A stretch of 64,000 bases of DNA from Butyricicoccus faecihominis (GCF_024462775.1 NZ_JANGCE010000015.1:1-64000); one strand, 5' to 3'; positions 48,497 to 57,976 are shown, counted from the first letter of the stretch. A program made the numbers and translations. The notes: generated by a model from the letters alone, not told the origin.

Positions 48497-49564
48497 TCAA
48501 TCTGCAATCTTCAGGATCACCTTTAGGCACTGCTTGTTTTTGACCAGTTCCATGGCCTGATGGACGTCTTCCATCGGCAGGACGTGAGAATAAAAATTCT
48601 TCGGATTGATCTTACCCGCTTCAATAAGAGCAACCAGCTCCGTCATGAATCCAAACCGTTTATACGGCTGGCTATGGATATGTACCGAGGTGTTGTTTTG
48701 CAGTTTATGCATATTAAGCAAGTCTCTTCCTGCCCCCAACACCCCAAGCGCGCAAACCTTTCCGCCCTGCCGCAGATAATGCGAGCTTTCCTCAATAATG
48801 GAAACCGCTCCGACCGCGTCGTAAGTAAAGTCGAATTTTTCCCCCGCCAGCGCCGCCGACACTGCTGTCCGCTCAAAATTGATCGTTTGGTCGACGCCAA
48901 CCTCATTTTTAGCGGTTGCAAGGCGTGAATCAATGCTATCGACTGCGACGATACGCTTCACGCCGAGCGCGCGCATGATATACATTGACGCAAGCCCCAT
49001 TGGGCCGCAGCCATAGACAAGCACGCTTGCCCCTTCTCCGATTCCGAAATCTTTTACCGCGCCAAGGCATTCGCACAGACTGAGCAATACGCCCCCATCG
49101 ATCGGATCGATATGTTTCGGAATTTTCACAAAATTCGGCTCTACCCCAATAATTGTATTTCCGTTAAACGGCAGTTGATCTTTGGACCATCCGTCTTCCA
49201 ACATTGCCAAGTGATCGGGAACCAGCGCATATTCGCACATATTGCCATAGGTCATCGAATAATCGCCGCAGGGACGGTTGACCGGATGAATCAACCGATC
49301 CCCCATATGCAGATACCGCACCTTTGCCCCGACTACAACAATATCGCCGCAGCCTTCGTGCCCCAGTATGGTGGGATATGCCCCGAGGCCCTCTTCTTTG
49401 GTCAGGGAACCGTCAATGACGTGGAAATCGGTCCCATTGCAGAATCCGCAGGAATACATCTTTACCAGCGCCTCATATTCTCCTATTTGCGGCATCGGGA
49501 TATCGTTCCGTACTGCAACGTCATTTTTGTCCCGTACCACGACCGCTTTCATTGTTTGCTTCAT
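48497..49564 (-). CDS. Zinc-dependent alcohol dehydrogenase (MDR family)
   Basis: A 355-residue medium-chain dehydrogenase. The catalytic zinc site includes CGFCNGTDFHVIDG and GHEGCGDIV, and the Rossmann segment is VLVYGCGPMGLASMYIMRALGVKRIVAVD. It resembles sorbitol/threonine-type polyol dehydrogenases. The four-cysteine structural-zinc loop is missing. ATG 49564 overlaps the TGA of the upstream MBL gene (ATGA), so the two are translationally coupled. The substrate is unknown but should be an intermediate shared with the IolB-like isomerase that follows. Confidence 0.85.
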   Translation of the reverse strand: MKQTMKAVVVRDKNDVAVRNDIPMPQIGEYEALVKMYSCGFCNGTDFHVIDGSLTKEEGLGAYPTILGHEGCGDIVVVGAKVRYLHMGDRLIHPVNRPCGDYSMTYGNMCEYALVPDHLAMLEDGWSKDQLPFNGNTIIGVEPNFVKIPKHIDPIDGGVLLSLCECLGAVKDFGIGEGASVLVYGCGPMGLASMYIMRALGVKRIVAVDSIDSRLATAKNEVGVDQTINFERTAVSAALAGEKFDFTYDAVGAVSIIEESSHYLRQGGKVCALGVLGAGRDLLNMHKLQNNTSVHIHSQPYKRFGFMTELVALIEAGKINPKNFYSHVLPMEDVHQAMELVKNKQCLKVILKIAD

Positions 49565-50361
49565 GTTTCGCCTTCTTCCTTCTGTTGGTTTGCTTTTTGC
49601 AGATTCTCCGCCCAGAGGGGTTTTTCTTCGCCCAGCCATTCCATTTGCGGCATGATTGCCGGTTGGCGTTGATTCCGCATCCGAAAATTCTGCGCGGCGT
49701 GTTTTGCCAGACTGTGATATGCATAAATATCATCTTCTTGCAAGGGCAAATGATAAATATATATCCTTTCTGCATCCAGCTTTTCAAAAAACCTTTTCGA
49801 TTCATCCCAGATCAGGTGATAGGCATTGCAAAAGACCGCGTTGAAGCGCCCAAACGGTTGCACAAGCCTCAGGTCCTCCTCCCTCCAACGGGAATCTGCC
49901 GCTACAAAAAAACGTTCTGTTCCCTGACAAACGATAAAACTGCAGTTCGGCAGCGCAAATAATGCCTTATTCTTCTTACCGATGCATTGATGCGGCGCCG
50001 CCACAGCATAAATCGTGAAGGCTCCTACTTCCAAGCGCTGTATTCTGCTGTCCACCCGGTCGGCATGCAGCGTGTCATCTGATTCACCGAACAAAAATAC
50101 CGCCGGCGGCTGCTCGTGAAGGTGTCGGTAAAAGTGCAGCGCATCCCTATCACAGTGATCGCCATGCGCATGCGTAAACAGCAGCGCATCCACATGTCCG
50201 AATATTCCCTGACGTTTGAGCATTTGCCTTCGGATCGGCGCGGACAGCGGGGAAAAGCATTGATACGGTCCCGCGCCGAACAAGCCATCAATCAGTATCC
50301 CAGTCCGATCCGCATAAAAAAACAGGCTGGAATTTGCAAAATGAAAAATCCTCGTCAACAC
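49561..50361 (-). CDS. MBL-fold metallohydrolase
   Basis: A 266-residue metallo-beta-lactamase-fold protein. The canonical metal site FTHAHGDHCDRDAL (about residues 62-75) is intact, with further ligands likely at AAPHQCIG and the AADSRW segment. GTG 50361 follows AAGAAGGACG. It is the first gene of the catabolic operon; the preceding terminator (50393-50430) separates it from the liv genes. MBL proteins in such operons may be lactonases, and a lactone or cyclic ester intermediate would fit, but this is only inference. Confidence 0.8.
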   Translation of the reverse strand: MLTRIFHFANSSLFFYADRTGILIDGLFGAGPYQCFSPLSAPIRRQMLKRQGIFGHVDALLFTHAHGDHCDRDALHFYRHLHEQPPAVFLFGESDDTLHADRVDSRIQRLEVGAFTIYAVAAPHQCIGKKNKALFALPNCSFIVCQGTERFFVAADSRWREEDLRLVQPFGRFNAVFCNAYHLIWDESKRFFEKLDAERIYIYHLPLQEDDIYAYHSLAKHAAQNFRMRNQRQPAIMPQMEWLGEEKPLWAENLQKANQQKEEGET

Positions 50362-50392
50362 ATCGTCCTTCTTTCGACCCTTGCAGGCAAAT

Positions 50393-50430
50393 AAAAAGAA
50401 GACAAGCCCTCTCAGGAAAGCATTGTCTTC
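50393..50430 (-). terminator. Terminator after the liv operon
   Basis: On the minus strand GAAGACAA and TTGTCTTC pair around a short GC-containing loop and are followed by TTTTTATTT. It separates livF from the downstream catabolic genes. Confidence 0.75.
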
Positions 50431-50516
50431 TTTCAGAAGTTTTACAAATCACCTCCACGTATGCCTTCCCCGGTGTATTCTGCGCCTTAAGGCAATACGC
50501 CGCATTGCCCTGCTTT

Positions 50517-51221
50517 CTATAAACCGAGATATGCCTTTTTCAGCTCTTCATTATTGAGCAGCTCCTGACTGGTTCCTTCCATTACATTGCGCCCGATCTC
50601 CAGAACATAGCCGCGTGAAGCGATCTCCAGAGACGACATGACATTCTGCTCAACCAGTAGGATGGTGGTTCCCATCTGATTGATCTTTTGCAGCACTTCA
50701 AATATCTGCTCAACAATGACCGGCGCAAGACCGAGCGAAGGCTCGTCCAGCATCAACAGCTTGGGCTGCTGCATCAATCCTCGGGCGATCGCGCACATCT
50801 GCTGTTCGCCGCCAGACATGGAGCCCGCCATCTGCTTGCGGCGTTCATACAGCTTTGGGAACATTTCGTAGCACAGAGAGAGGGTGTCACTTCTCTTGTC
50901 GTGTACACTCTTGAGATAGGAGCCAACCAGCAAATTATCTTCCACCGTCATGAACGGAAACAGCTTGCGTCCTTCCGGCACCTGTATAATACCGAGTTTG
51001 ACACGTTCATACGGCGGCATATTGTTAATGCAGGTATCATTGAAATAGAGTTTTCCGGCGTTTACTTTGGTCATGCCTGAAATGGTGTTGATTGTAGTGG
51101 ATTTTCCCGCACCGTTGCTTCCCAGCAGAGCAACGATTTCACCCGGATTAATCTCCAGCGAAACATCATAAAGTGCTTTAAAATTTCCATAACTAACATC
51201 AATATGCTCTACCCTTAACAT
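50517..51221 (-). CDS. livF: Branched-chain amino acid-type ABC ATPase LivF
   Basis: A 234-residue ATPase: Walker A LLGSNGAGKST, signature MSGGEQQMCAIARGLM, Walker B LLMLDEPSLGLAPVIV, H-loop LLVEQN. The LGLAP sequence after Walker B and the short length are typical of LivF. ATG 51221 follows GCAGGAGGAG and begins 1 bp after the livG stop. Confidence 0.93.
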   Translation of the reverse strand: MLRVEHIDVSYGNFKALYDVSLEINPGEIVALLGSNGAGKSTTINTISGMTKVNAGKLYFNDTCINNMPPYERVKLGIIQVPEGRKLFPFMTVEDNLLVGSYLKSVHDKRSDTLSLCYEMFPKLYERRKQMAGSMSGGEQQMCAIARGLMQQPKLLMLDEPSLGLAPVIVEQIFEVLQKINQMGTTILLVEQNVMSSLEIASRGYVLEIGRNVMEGTSQELLNNEELKKAYLGL

Positions 51222-51222
51222 A

Positions 51223-51972
51223 TTACTCCTCCTGCTTCTGCGGTGGATTCTTACGAGACTTTTCACCCAGATAGGATTTAATGACTTCCGGATCCTTGGA
51301 AACTTCCTCCGGTAGTCCGCTGGAAATCAATTTACCCTGATTGAGTACATAGAGCCGATCCGACAGCGACATAACCGCTTTCATCACGTGTTCGATAAGA
51401 ATAATCGTCACGCCAGATTCATTAATCTTTCTGACAAGTTCAATCACCATAGCGCTGTCCGACGGATTGAGTCCCGCCATGACCTCGTCGAGCAAAAGGA
51501 TTTTTGGCTGGGTCGCCAGTGCGCGCGCCACCTCCATACGTTTCAGTTCCGGCAGGTTCAAGTCACGGCCCAGCACATGCATGCGCTTTTCCATTCCCAG
51601 AAATTTCAGGATCTCCTTTGATTTCGTACGGGCTCGATTCACGTCCGCGTCGCGCACCAGCGCGCCCACCATGGTATTTTCCAGCACGCTCAAATCCGCA
51701 AACGGCTGCACAATTTGATAGGTTCTTCCGATTCCCAAATTGCACATTTTGTGCGCCGGCAGGTTTTGCACCTCTTTCCCTTCCAATAGGATCTTTCCAG
51801 AGGTCGGATGAAACGAGCCGGAAATCATATTAAAAATTGTTGTCTTCCCCGCGCCGTTGGCGCCGATCAAGCCAACGATTTCTCCTTTGTTTACAGTCAT
51901 ATCAATGTTGCTGACAGCAACCAGACCGCCAAACTTTTTGACAAGATTGCTTACCGCTAAGATCTGTTCCAT
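51223..51972 (-). CDS. livG: Branched-chain amino acid-type ABC ATPase LivG
   Basis: A 249-residue ATPase: Walker A LIGANGAGKTT, the LivG-type GIGRTYQIVQPFADLSVLENTMVGA Q-loop region, a degenerate signature (NLPELKRMEVARAL), Walker B LLLDEVMAGLNPSD and H-loop LIEHVM. The altered signature is usual in LivG. It pairs with LivF to drive the LivHM channel. Confidence 0.93.
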   Translation of the reverse strand: MEQILAVSNLVKKFGGLVAVSNIDMTVNKGEIVGLIGANGAGKTTIFNMISGSFHPTSGKILLEGKEVQNLPAHKMCNLGIGRTYQIVQPFADLSVLENTMVGALVRDADVNRARTKSKEILKFLGMEKRMHVLGRDLNLPELKRMEVARALATQPKILLLDEVMAGLNPSDSAMVIELVRKINESGVTIILIEHVMKAVMSLSDRLYVLNQGKLISSGLPEEVSKDPEVIKSYLGEKSRKNPPQKQEE

Positions 51973-51987
51973 ACTTCGCCTCCCATT

Positions 51988-53007
51988 TCAATCCAACGCC
52001 TTTTTTGTTTCGCGGTGTTCCGGATTCCTATGCTTCTTATAAAATGCCTTCATATTGGGAAGCAGACCGCCGGGCAGGAAGAATACAACGAGACACAGGA
52101 TCAGTCCGTAGAGCAGCGGGCCAAGGCCGGAAAACTGCGCGCCGAAGTAGCTTCGTGTTAATTCGTTGATTGGGACCAGCAAGACCGCACCCAGCAGCGG
52201 CCCCAAAATCGTACCCGCGCCGCCAACCACGGCGAACAGCATGATCTCCATGGAAAAGTCTGCGCCAAAGATTCGCTGCGGGTCGAGGAATAGGATAAGC
52301 TGCGCGTAGAAGGTGCCGCCGATCGCGGTAAAAACCGCGCTGATAAACATCGCTTTGAGTTTATAGCGGGTCACATCCACGCCCAGCGATTCCGCGGCAT
52401 TCTGGTTGGTATTGATCGCCGCCAAATAGTAACCCGTTTTGGAATGACGAATGTAATAGGATACCATCAATACAACTGCGAGCAGCAGCAGAATCACATA
52501 CAAATAATCCCTCTTGTCTTGAAACTGCATATCCAGCAGGCCGCCGTTTCTCCACTTTACCTGCAAGCCCTGCGCACCTCGGGTCTCAAAGCCCAAAATC
52601 TTATCCTGTGTTGTAATCAGCAATCGGATCACATGCAGAAACGCAATCGTCGCAAGCGTAAAATACGATCCGCTCAGTTTGAAGCAGGGGTAGCTGATCA
52701 GTATTGCCAGCAGGCCGGAAATAACGGCGCCGACCAGCATGCCGATCCAAGGCGTAACCTGATAGAGATTGAACATAAGCGTTGATATGTACGCGCCAAT
52801 GCCGAAGTAGACCGAATGCCCAAGTGAAAACTGTCCGCCGAATCCGCCGATTATGTTCCAACTGCACGCCAAATATGCATAGAGGACAATCATGATCAGC
52901 GACTGGAGAATATAGCTGTTGTCAATCACAGCCGGGGCAACAAGCGCAAGCAGAACGACGGCAAGCGCGATAATCGTCTTGGGGGATTTTAAATTGATTG
53001 CTTTCAT
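51988..53007 (-). CDS. livM: Branched-chain amino acid-type ABC permease LivM
   Basis: A 339-residue permease with about nine helices. The LivM hallmark sequences SCSWNIIGGFGGQFSLGHSVYFGIGAYIS and ELTRSYFGAQFSGLGPLLYGLILCLVVFFLPGGLL are present, along with GAGTILGPLLGAVLLVPINE. It lies 16 bp after livH. Confidence 0.94.
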   Translation of the reverse strand: MKAINLKSPKTIIALAVVLLALVAPAVIDNSYILQSLIMIVLYAYLACSWNIIGGFGGQFSLGHSVYFGIGAYISTLMFNLYQVTPWIGMLVGAVISGLLAILISYPCFKLSGSYFTLATIAFLHVIRLLITTQDKILGFETRGAQGLQVKWRNGGLLDMQFQDKRDYLYVILLLLAVVLMVSYYIRHSKTGYYLAAINTNQNAAESLGVDVTRYKLKAMFISAVFTAIGGTFYAQLILFLDPQRIFGADFSMEIMLFAVVGGAGTILGPLLGAVLLVPINELTRSYFGAQFSGLGPLLYGLILCLVVFFLPGGLLPNMKAFYKKHRNPEHRETKKALD

Positions 53008-53023
53008 ATTATCGCCTCCGTCA

Positions 53024-53902
53024 TCAGCTTTTTTCTTTGCCCAGCAGCCCGGAGGGCTTGCAAAGCAAGATCACTACAAACAGCAGGAACAGGATAATCT
53101 GCGCATAGGCGTCGCTGAAAAACAGGCCGCCCACCTTCTCTGTCAAGCCGACGATCAGGCCGCCCAGCAGCGCCCCGGGGATACTGCCTTTACCGCCCAT
53201 AACGACAATGACAAAGGCCTTAAAGCCGAAAACGAGCGAAACCGTCGGATAGACGGAGAAAAAGGGGATCAGCAGAGACGCGCTGACGCCGACCAGCCCT
53301 AACGAAATGCCGAAAGCAATCGAATATATCTTCTTCTCATTGATGCCCATCAGCGTGGCCGACGATCTATCCTGCGACGATGCGCGGAGCGCGCGCCCGG
53401 TCTCTGTTTTCATGAGGAAGAAATAAAGGCCCGTCGTGATGACCAGCGCGATCATGAAAGAAATGAAACGCGGAATCGAAATCATCATTTCTCCAAGAAC
53501 GATGGATTTGCCCTGATAGATTGTAGGCGTGATTCTTGTGTTTGCGCTAAAGAGCAACAGCGCGCCGTTTGTGAGCACCATTGCCAGACCGATCGTAAAC
53601 ATCATAACGCTCATGGGCTCTCTGGCCTTTTCGCGCTGGAGTAAACGGTTAAACAGCCCTTTTTGCAGCACATAACCGACGATAAAAAAGACGGGTCCTG
53701 TAATGAGGATAGACAGATATGGATCCACTCCCGTGCTCGTCACCAAAACATTGGCTACATACATGGCAACCATCAGGAATTCGCCATGTGCCCAGTTAAC
53801 AATACGCATTACCCCGAATGCCAGACTCAGTCCCGCGGCGATCGTGGCGTAAACACCGCCAAGGAGCAATCCGTCGATCAATGACTGGAGAAGTTGCATC
53901 AC
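53024..53902 (-). CDS. livH: Branched-chain amino acid-type ABC permease LivH
   Basis: A 292-residue permease with about eight helices. The family opening LIDGLLLGGVYATIAAGLSLAFGVMRIVNWAHGEFLMV and the RALRASSQDRSSATLMGINEKKIYSIAFGI loop are typical of LivH. It forms the channel with LivM. Confidence 0.94.
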   Translation of the reverse strand: MMQLLQSLIDGLLLGGVYATIAAGLSLAFGVMRIVNWAHGEFLMVAMYVANVLVTSTGVDPYLSILITGPVFFIVGYVLQKGLFNRLLQREKAREPMSVMMFTIGLAMVLTNGALLLFSANTRITPTIYQGKSIVLGEMMISIPRFISFMIALVITTGLYFFLMKTETGRALRASSQDRSSATLMGINEKKIYSIAFGISLGLVGVSASLLIPFFSVYPTVSLVFGFKAFVIVVMGGKGSIPGALLGGLIVGLTEKVGGLFFSDAYAQIILFLLFVVILLCKPSGLLGKEKS

Positions 53903-53928
53903 TTTCCCTCCCTGTTTTTATTAATTTA

Positions 53929-53954
53929 GCCTCATCTACCAGAGCAGATGAGGC
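53929..53954 (-). terminator. Attenuating hairpin between the binding-protein and livH genes
   Basis: GCCTCATCT (53929-53937) and AGATGAGGC (53946-53954) form a stem just after the binding-protein stop; the minus strand continues TAAATTAATAAAAA, not a strong T-run. Such hairpins commonly protect the highly expressed binding-protein mRNA from 3' decay. Confidence 0.6.
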
Positions 53955-53970
53955 CAAAAAGCATTAGCGA

Positions 53971-55272
53971 TCAGCGTTCCGCCCAGGCCGGTACAGGCAG
54001 CACCAACGGAGATTCATCTCCAACAAGACTGTACGGCGCTACCAGTTGGAAACGTCCATCCAGAATCTGTACAGCTATATTGCAACTATAGATATTTTGG
54101 TTCGTCATGCCGTCCCGTTCACCGAACTTCACGCCTTCATAAGGCATCAGCAGCAGTTCCGGATCATCCGCAGTAATATCCGTGGCAAGGAAAGCCTCTC
54201 TGATTGCATCCGCGTCGGTGCTTGCCGCGCGCTCCAGAACATTCGCCATAACAGAAGCGTTGAAGTAGCCGAACGCACCGTACTCATCAAGTTCCATGCC
54301 GGTCTTTTCCGTGTACTTCTCATTGATTTTCTTGGCTTCTTCAGGCTTGTAGTCAAGGATGCCGGTGCTCCACCCCGCATTGGTGATCGCATACTCAGCC
54401 GCCGCGCCCGCATTGGTACAGAAGTCAGATACGGCAAAGCCGCCGCCGGTGGCAATCAGGGTGGTGTTCGCCTGATACTCGGAAAGCTGCTGCGCGAACA
54501 GGATCGCGTCGTTCAGATAGCATACCGGAAACACGACGTCTGGTTGTTCGCTTTTAATTTTGTTGATGATTGAACTCATGTCGGAGGTATTGGCCTGATA
54601 GGGTTCGTCGAGGACCAACGTGCCGCCCAAGGTGTTCTCCACCATATCCTTCAGCTGGATGTAATTCTCCATACCGTAGTCAGTGTTCTCATATACGATG
54701 CCGTAGGTCTTGGGTTCAAATCCGTTTTGACCGCTGTAATCCTGCAGGAATGTGCTGATGGTAGCCAGAATATCCGAGGTGCAAGAGTTGGCGCGGAATA
54801 CGTATTGATAATCGTTCTTCATGATTTCGTCTGCCACACTGCTTAAAATCAAATACGGTTTCTGGTACCGCTCCGCGATCGGCGCCGTTGCCGCGCCGAC
54901 GGAACTGTTATAGGGTCCGATCAGGGCGTCCACGCCCTCTTGATTGATCAGGCGCTCTATCTCGGTAACACCGGTCTCCGGTTTACCCAAAGTATCTGCA
55001 AAAACCAGATTCACCTGCGCGCCATCCATCGACTGAATCCCGCCGGCCGCGTTGTAGTCTTCAAAGAATAATTCGATCGCGTCCTTCTGCTTGCTGCCCA
55101 TAACCGCGGATTCGCCAGAAAGCGGCAGCAGCACGCCGATATTCACCGTTTTGGCGCCGCCTTGTTCCGTGTTGCCGCCTGCTTCGCCGGAAGAAGGCGA
55201 GCCGCCGGAGCAGCCTGCTATTGCCGATGTCATCATAGCCGTCATCAATAATAAAGCGAGCTTTCTTTTCAT
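53971..55272 (-). CDS. livJ: LivJ/Leu-Ile-Val-type substrate-binding lipoprotein
   Basis: A 433-residue lipoprotein. The signal peptide ends at the lipobox AIAGC (about residues 17-21), followed by a Ser/Gly-rich linker and a type I periplasmic-binding fold: VNIGVLLPLSGESAVMGSKQKDAIELFFEDYNAAGG, then IGPYNSSVGAATAPIAERYQKPYLILSS. This is the peripla_BP_6 family that binds branched-chain amino acids but also many aromatic, amide and short-chain acids. ATG 55272 follows GGAGGAAAAAA. As the first transporter gene it probably sets specificity for the downstream catabolic operon. Confidence 0.92.
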   Translation of the reverse strand: MKRKLALLLMTAMMTSAIAGCSGGSPSSGEAGGNTEQGGAKTVNIGVLLPLSGESAVMGSKQKDAIELFFEDYNAAGGIQSMDGAQVNLVFADTLGKPETGVTEIERLINQEGVDALIGPYNSSVGAATAPIAERYQKPYLILSSVADEIMKNDYQYVFRANSCTSDILATISTFLQDYSGQNGFEPKTYGIVYENTDYGMENYIQLKDMVENTLGGTLVLDEPYQANTSDMSSIINKIKSEQPDVVFPVCYLNDAILFAQQLSEYQANTTLIATGGGFAVSDFCTNAGAAAEYAITNAGWSTGILDYKPEEAKKINEKYTEKTGMELDEYGAFGYFNASVMANVLERAASTDADAIREAFLATDITADDPELLLMPYEGVKFGERDGMTNQNIYSCNIAVQILDGRFQLVAPYSLVGDESPLVLPVPAWAER

Positions 55273-55415
55273 TTTTTTCCTCCTATACCAGTTCCCGTTT
55301 ATCATAGCAAATGGTTTCCGCCGTTGATATTGACTCTGTATGGCTTTTTATTCAATAATCATTTTCTACGCAAACACTTCTTACAAATTTCTATCAGCCG
55401 TTTGACGTTACAAAC

Positions 55416-56711
55416 TCATGCGCATCCTCCATTCCTAAACTTGATCGGACTGACGCCGACTTCGCTTTTAAATATCTTTGCAAAATAGTTCTGCCCGGAA
55501 AATCCAACCGCCTCTGCGATCTCTGCTGCGGTTTTGTTTGTCGTGCGCAGCAAACGCTTCGCCTCCTGAATGCGTACATATTCCAAATAACGGCTGTAGG
55601 TCATCCCCAGCTTTTTTTGAAACAGTTGACTTAGGTAAGATTTATTTAAATGTGCTGCCACGGCTACTTCATCCTGCCGCAGCGGCCTCCAGTAGTTATG
55701 TCGGATATAATCCAAAACCTGCACGATCGGTTCCGATTCGTCATGATTGCCCTTCAGTTTGATCTTCAGCATACAGATGCCGAAGTTTTCAAGCGCCCCT
55801 TCCATTGCAGACGGGGAATCCGCTTCCATGATCTGCTCCACCACCGTGCTTTGGCCGCTGTCGTAAATTCGATCGCCGCCGTTTTCTTCCAGCCCCGGCT
55901 CGAAAGCGTACAGCAACCGCATCACCGCATTTTTGATGCTGGATGGGCGACAGAATTCCGCATGCGCCTTCTGGACAAATTCTTTCAAGCGCAGCACGGC
56001 TTGATCAAAACAACAGACGCAACACAGCTTTTCTATTTCCCTCCGGCAGGCTTTCAGTTCGTTTAGGGGTACGCTTCTGCTGATACCGGGCAAGGAGTGA
56101 TGATAATATTGGCACGCACGCATCCTTGTCATGCTATTTTGCAGCTCGGCGCCGAGCTGCACCGTATTTTCGCAGGCTGCGCTGATATGTGTCAAAATAG
56201 TAAATCCAAATTTCGCGTTTAGCTGCTGCGCAAATTGTGTAAACCGTTGTTCCAGCGCTTGCGTATGTTTTTCCTCCAGTAAAAGCGTAAAAATGCTCTG
56301 TGGTACGGAAAAAACGTGTCCCTCCCAGCCGCATTGCTTCATGCAGCTTAGAATGGCATCATGCTGATCCAGCAGAGACATGTTGAGCAATTTGGATACA
56401 TCCATACTGAACAGGATCATCCCCACCCCTGTTGTCCGCTTGGGAAACAGCTCCTGAAAATACTTTCCATCCAGATCCCCACACAAAAGGCGCTCTAAAA
56501 ATGTGTTGTTTCTTTTCAGTCTTTCCGCCTTGATCTCATATACCGCGTTAATCCGAGAGACTGCGGAATGTTCGGCTGTACGTATCTGCGGTATGCCGGC
56601 TCTCCACTCCCCCTGACTGCTTCGCATCCGATCCGTTTCAGGCATGACACTAAACGGATAGATCTGAAAAGAAGCCTGTTTCCCTTTGCTTGCGAGCCGT
56701 ATGTTTTCCAA
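55416..56711 (-). CDS. AraC-family transcriptional regulator
   Basis: A 431-residue regulator. The C-terminal 100 residues are an AraC double HTH (DEVAVAAHLNKSYLSQLFQKKLGMTYSRYLEYVRIQEAKRLL and KTAAEIAEAVGFSGQNYFAKIFKSEVGVSP). The N-terminal 310 residues show no receiver or cupin domain I recognise. The start is TTG 56711, with GGGAGGTG 6-7 bp upstream. It lies directly upstream of the liv-4HB gene run and is the obvious candidate regulator for it. Confidence 0.88.
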   Translation of the reverse strand: MENIRLASKGKQASFQIYPFSVMPETDRMRSSQGEWRAGIPQIRTAEHSAVSRINAVYEIKAERLKRNNTFLERLLCGDLDGKYFQELFPKRTTGVGMILFSMDVSKLLNMSLLDQHDAILSCMKQCGWEGHVFSVPQSIFTLLLEEKHTQALEQRFTQFAQQLNAKFGFTILTHISAACENTVQLGAELQNSMTRMRACQYYHHSLPGISRSVPLNELKACRREIEKLCCVCCFDQAVLRLKEFVQKAHAEFCRPSSIKNAVMRLLYAFEPGLEENGGDRIYDSGQSTVVEQIMEADSPSAMEGALENFGICMLKIKLKGNHDESEPIVQVLDYIRHNYWRPLRQDEVAVAAHLNKSYLSQLFQKKLGMTYSRYLEYVRIQEAKRLLRTTNKTAAEIAEAVGFSGQNYFAKIFKSEVGVSPIKFRNGGCA

Positions 56712-56942
56712 AAGCTACACCTCCCTATTTTGTCGTCTTCATGCATTTTATTTTTTACTTTTTAATTTATAAATATATATTAAGTTTTTATTTACAAAAT
56801 GTCAATGCTTATCCCATTGCCGAATTATACTGATTTTGCAGCTAAAGTTTATATAATTTCACCATTTTTCATATAGCAGCCCAACTATTTTAGGATGTAC
56901 TAACAGCTTTTCCCTAAAAGCTTCCGCCTTTTTAAGTGCATT

Positions 56943-56991
56943 TAAAAAAAGATCAACGCCCACAGGACCCATTCTCCTGCGGGCGTTGATC
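56943..56991 (-). terminator. Terminator of the GntR regulator
   Basis: GATCAACGCCC and GGGCGTTGATC pair around a 22-nt inner hairpin; the minus strand continues TTTTTTTAAA. It lies directly after the GntR stop. The gap from here to the AraC start (56712-56942) is AT-rich and holds no gene that I can see. Confidence 0.88.
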
Positions 56992-57000
56992 GATCGCTAA

Positions 57001-57717
57001 TCAAATAAATTTCTCTGAGGCCCTGTCATCATAAGCTTCCTTGGTCTGCCAAACAATGTTCAGCTGCTTTTGCAGTTCCTCATCAAAATGTACGTTATAT
57101 GAAATTTTCGTATGGTTGTGAACCATATGGAGCGCTTCTTCCGTTTGATGGTTTTCCAGACAGTCCACAATACGCAGATGCTGTTCCAGCCCTTCTTTCA
57201 AGTTATCCGGCGAGGTGACGTGTAAGGTTTGCCATAGCTGTATCATCAAAATGATACGGTTATAGAGGGAATATAAAAGCTTATTCTTCCCAATTTCAAT
57301 AATTTTTAAATGGAACTGTGCATCAAGCGCATGACGGCGCAGTATATCCCCCGCTTCATTGGCGGCGATACAGGCCTCTGCCAGCTCGCGCAGCTCGGCA
57401 AATTCGCGGATGCTGCCATTATATATGGCCAGCGGAATGGCAAGTTCATCATGCTGCCACCGCACCAGCGCAAGCTCTTGAACCGCATTTTCATCAATGA
57501 CCGTCACCGTGGCGGAGCGGTTGGGGGTGATTTCAATCAACCCTTCCCATGACAGTAATCGAATGGCTTCTCGCACCGGGCCTTTACTAATGCCAAGCGT
57601 TGCTGCGATCAAGCTTTCCGGAATCTTCTCGCCCGGCTTGATCTGTAAGGTTAAAATCATATCGCGGATATATTCATATACTTGCTTTTTAATGCTGATA
57701 TCTTCTATCTTGGCCAT
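57001..57717 (-). CDS. GntR-family regulator (FadR/FCD type)
   Basis: A 238-residue repressor. The N-terminal winged helix (YEYIRDMILTLQIKPGEKIPESLIAATLGISKGPVREAIRLLSWEGLIEITPNRSATV) is classic GntR, and the C-terminal all-helical FCD domain (WQHDELAIPLAIY, AHDAQFHLKIIEIGKN-like HALDAQFHLKII and a later histidine in EQHLRIVDCL) binds a metal and an organic acid. ATG 57717 follows CAAGGGGTG. It is divergent from the aco operon and is probably its repressor, with a carboxylic acid as inducer. Confidence 0.9.
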   Translation of the reverse strand: MAKIEDISIKKQVYEYIRDMILTLQIKPGEKIPESLIAATLGISKGPVREAIRLLSWEGLIEITPNRSATVTVIDENAVQELALVRWQHDELAIPLAIYNGSIREFAELRELAEACIAANEAGDILRRHALDAQFHLKIIEIGKNKLLYSLYNRIILMIQLWQTLHVTSPDNLKEGLEQHLRIVDCLENHQTEEALHMVHNHTKISYNVHFDEELQKQLNIVWQTKEAYDDRASEKFI

Positions 57718-57924
57718 ATAGTCACCCCTTGTACATTTATTATTATAAATATCATACCACACGTAATCTCCCGTAACAAGAAGGATTTTCAAGTGAATTT
57801 AATAGAATATGTATAATTTTTTCTTTTCAATCTAGTATTTTTGTCCAACAATCCGCCATGGAAGGGTATGAAGACTATTTATGCGAACGGACAGCGCTTC
57901 GCCGCCGCGAGGGATTTTTTCTAA

Positions 57925-57976
57925 TTTGTCTAAACAAAAGCTATATACAATTTTATTTTTTCTATGTATTGTATAT
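57925..57976. promoter_or_regulatory. Candidate GntR operator in the aco control region
   Basis: The divergent gap 57718-58039 contains TTTGTCTAAACAAA (57925-57938, 5-bp perfect arms) and a pair of inverted TTGTATAT half-sites (ATATACAA 57943-57950 and TTGTATAT 57969-57976). FCD-type GntR proteins often bind short TTGT...ACAA dyads. The assignment is only by pattern and position. Confidence 0.35.
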
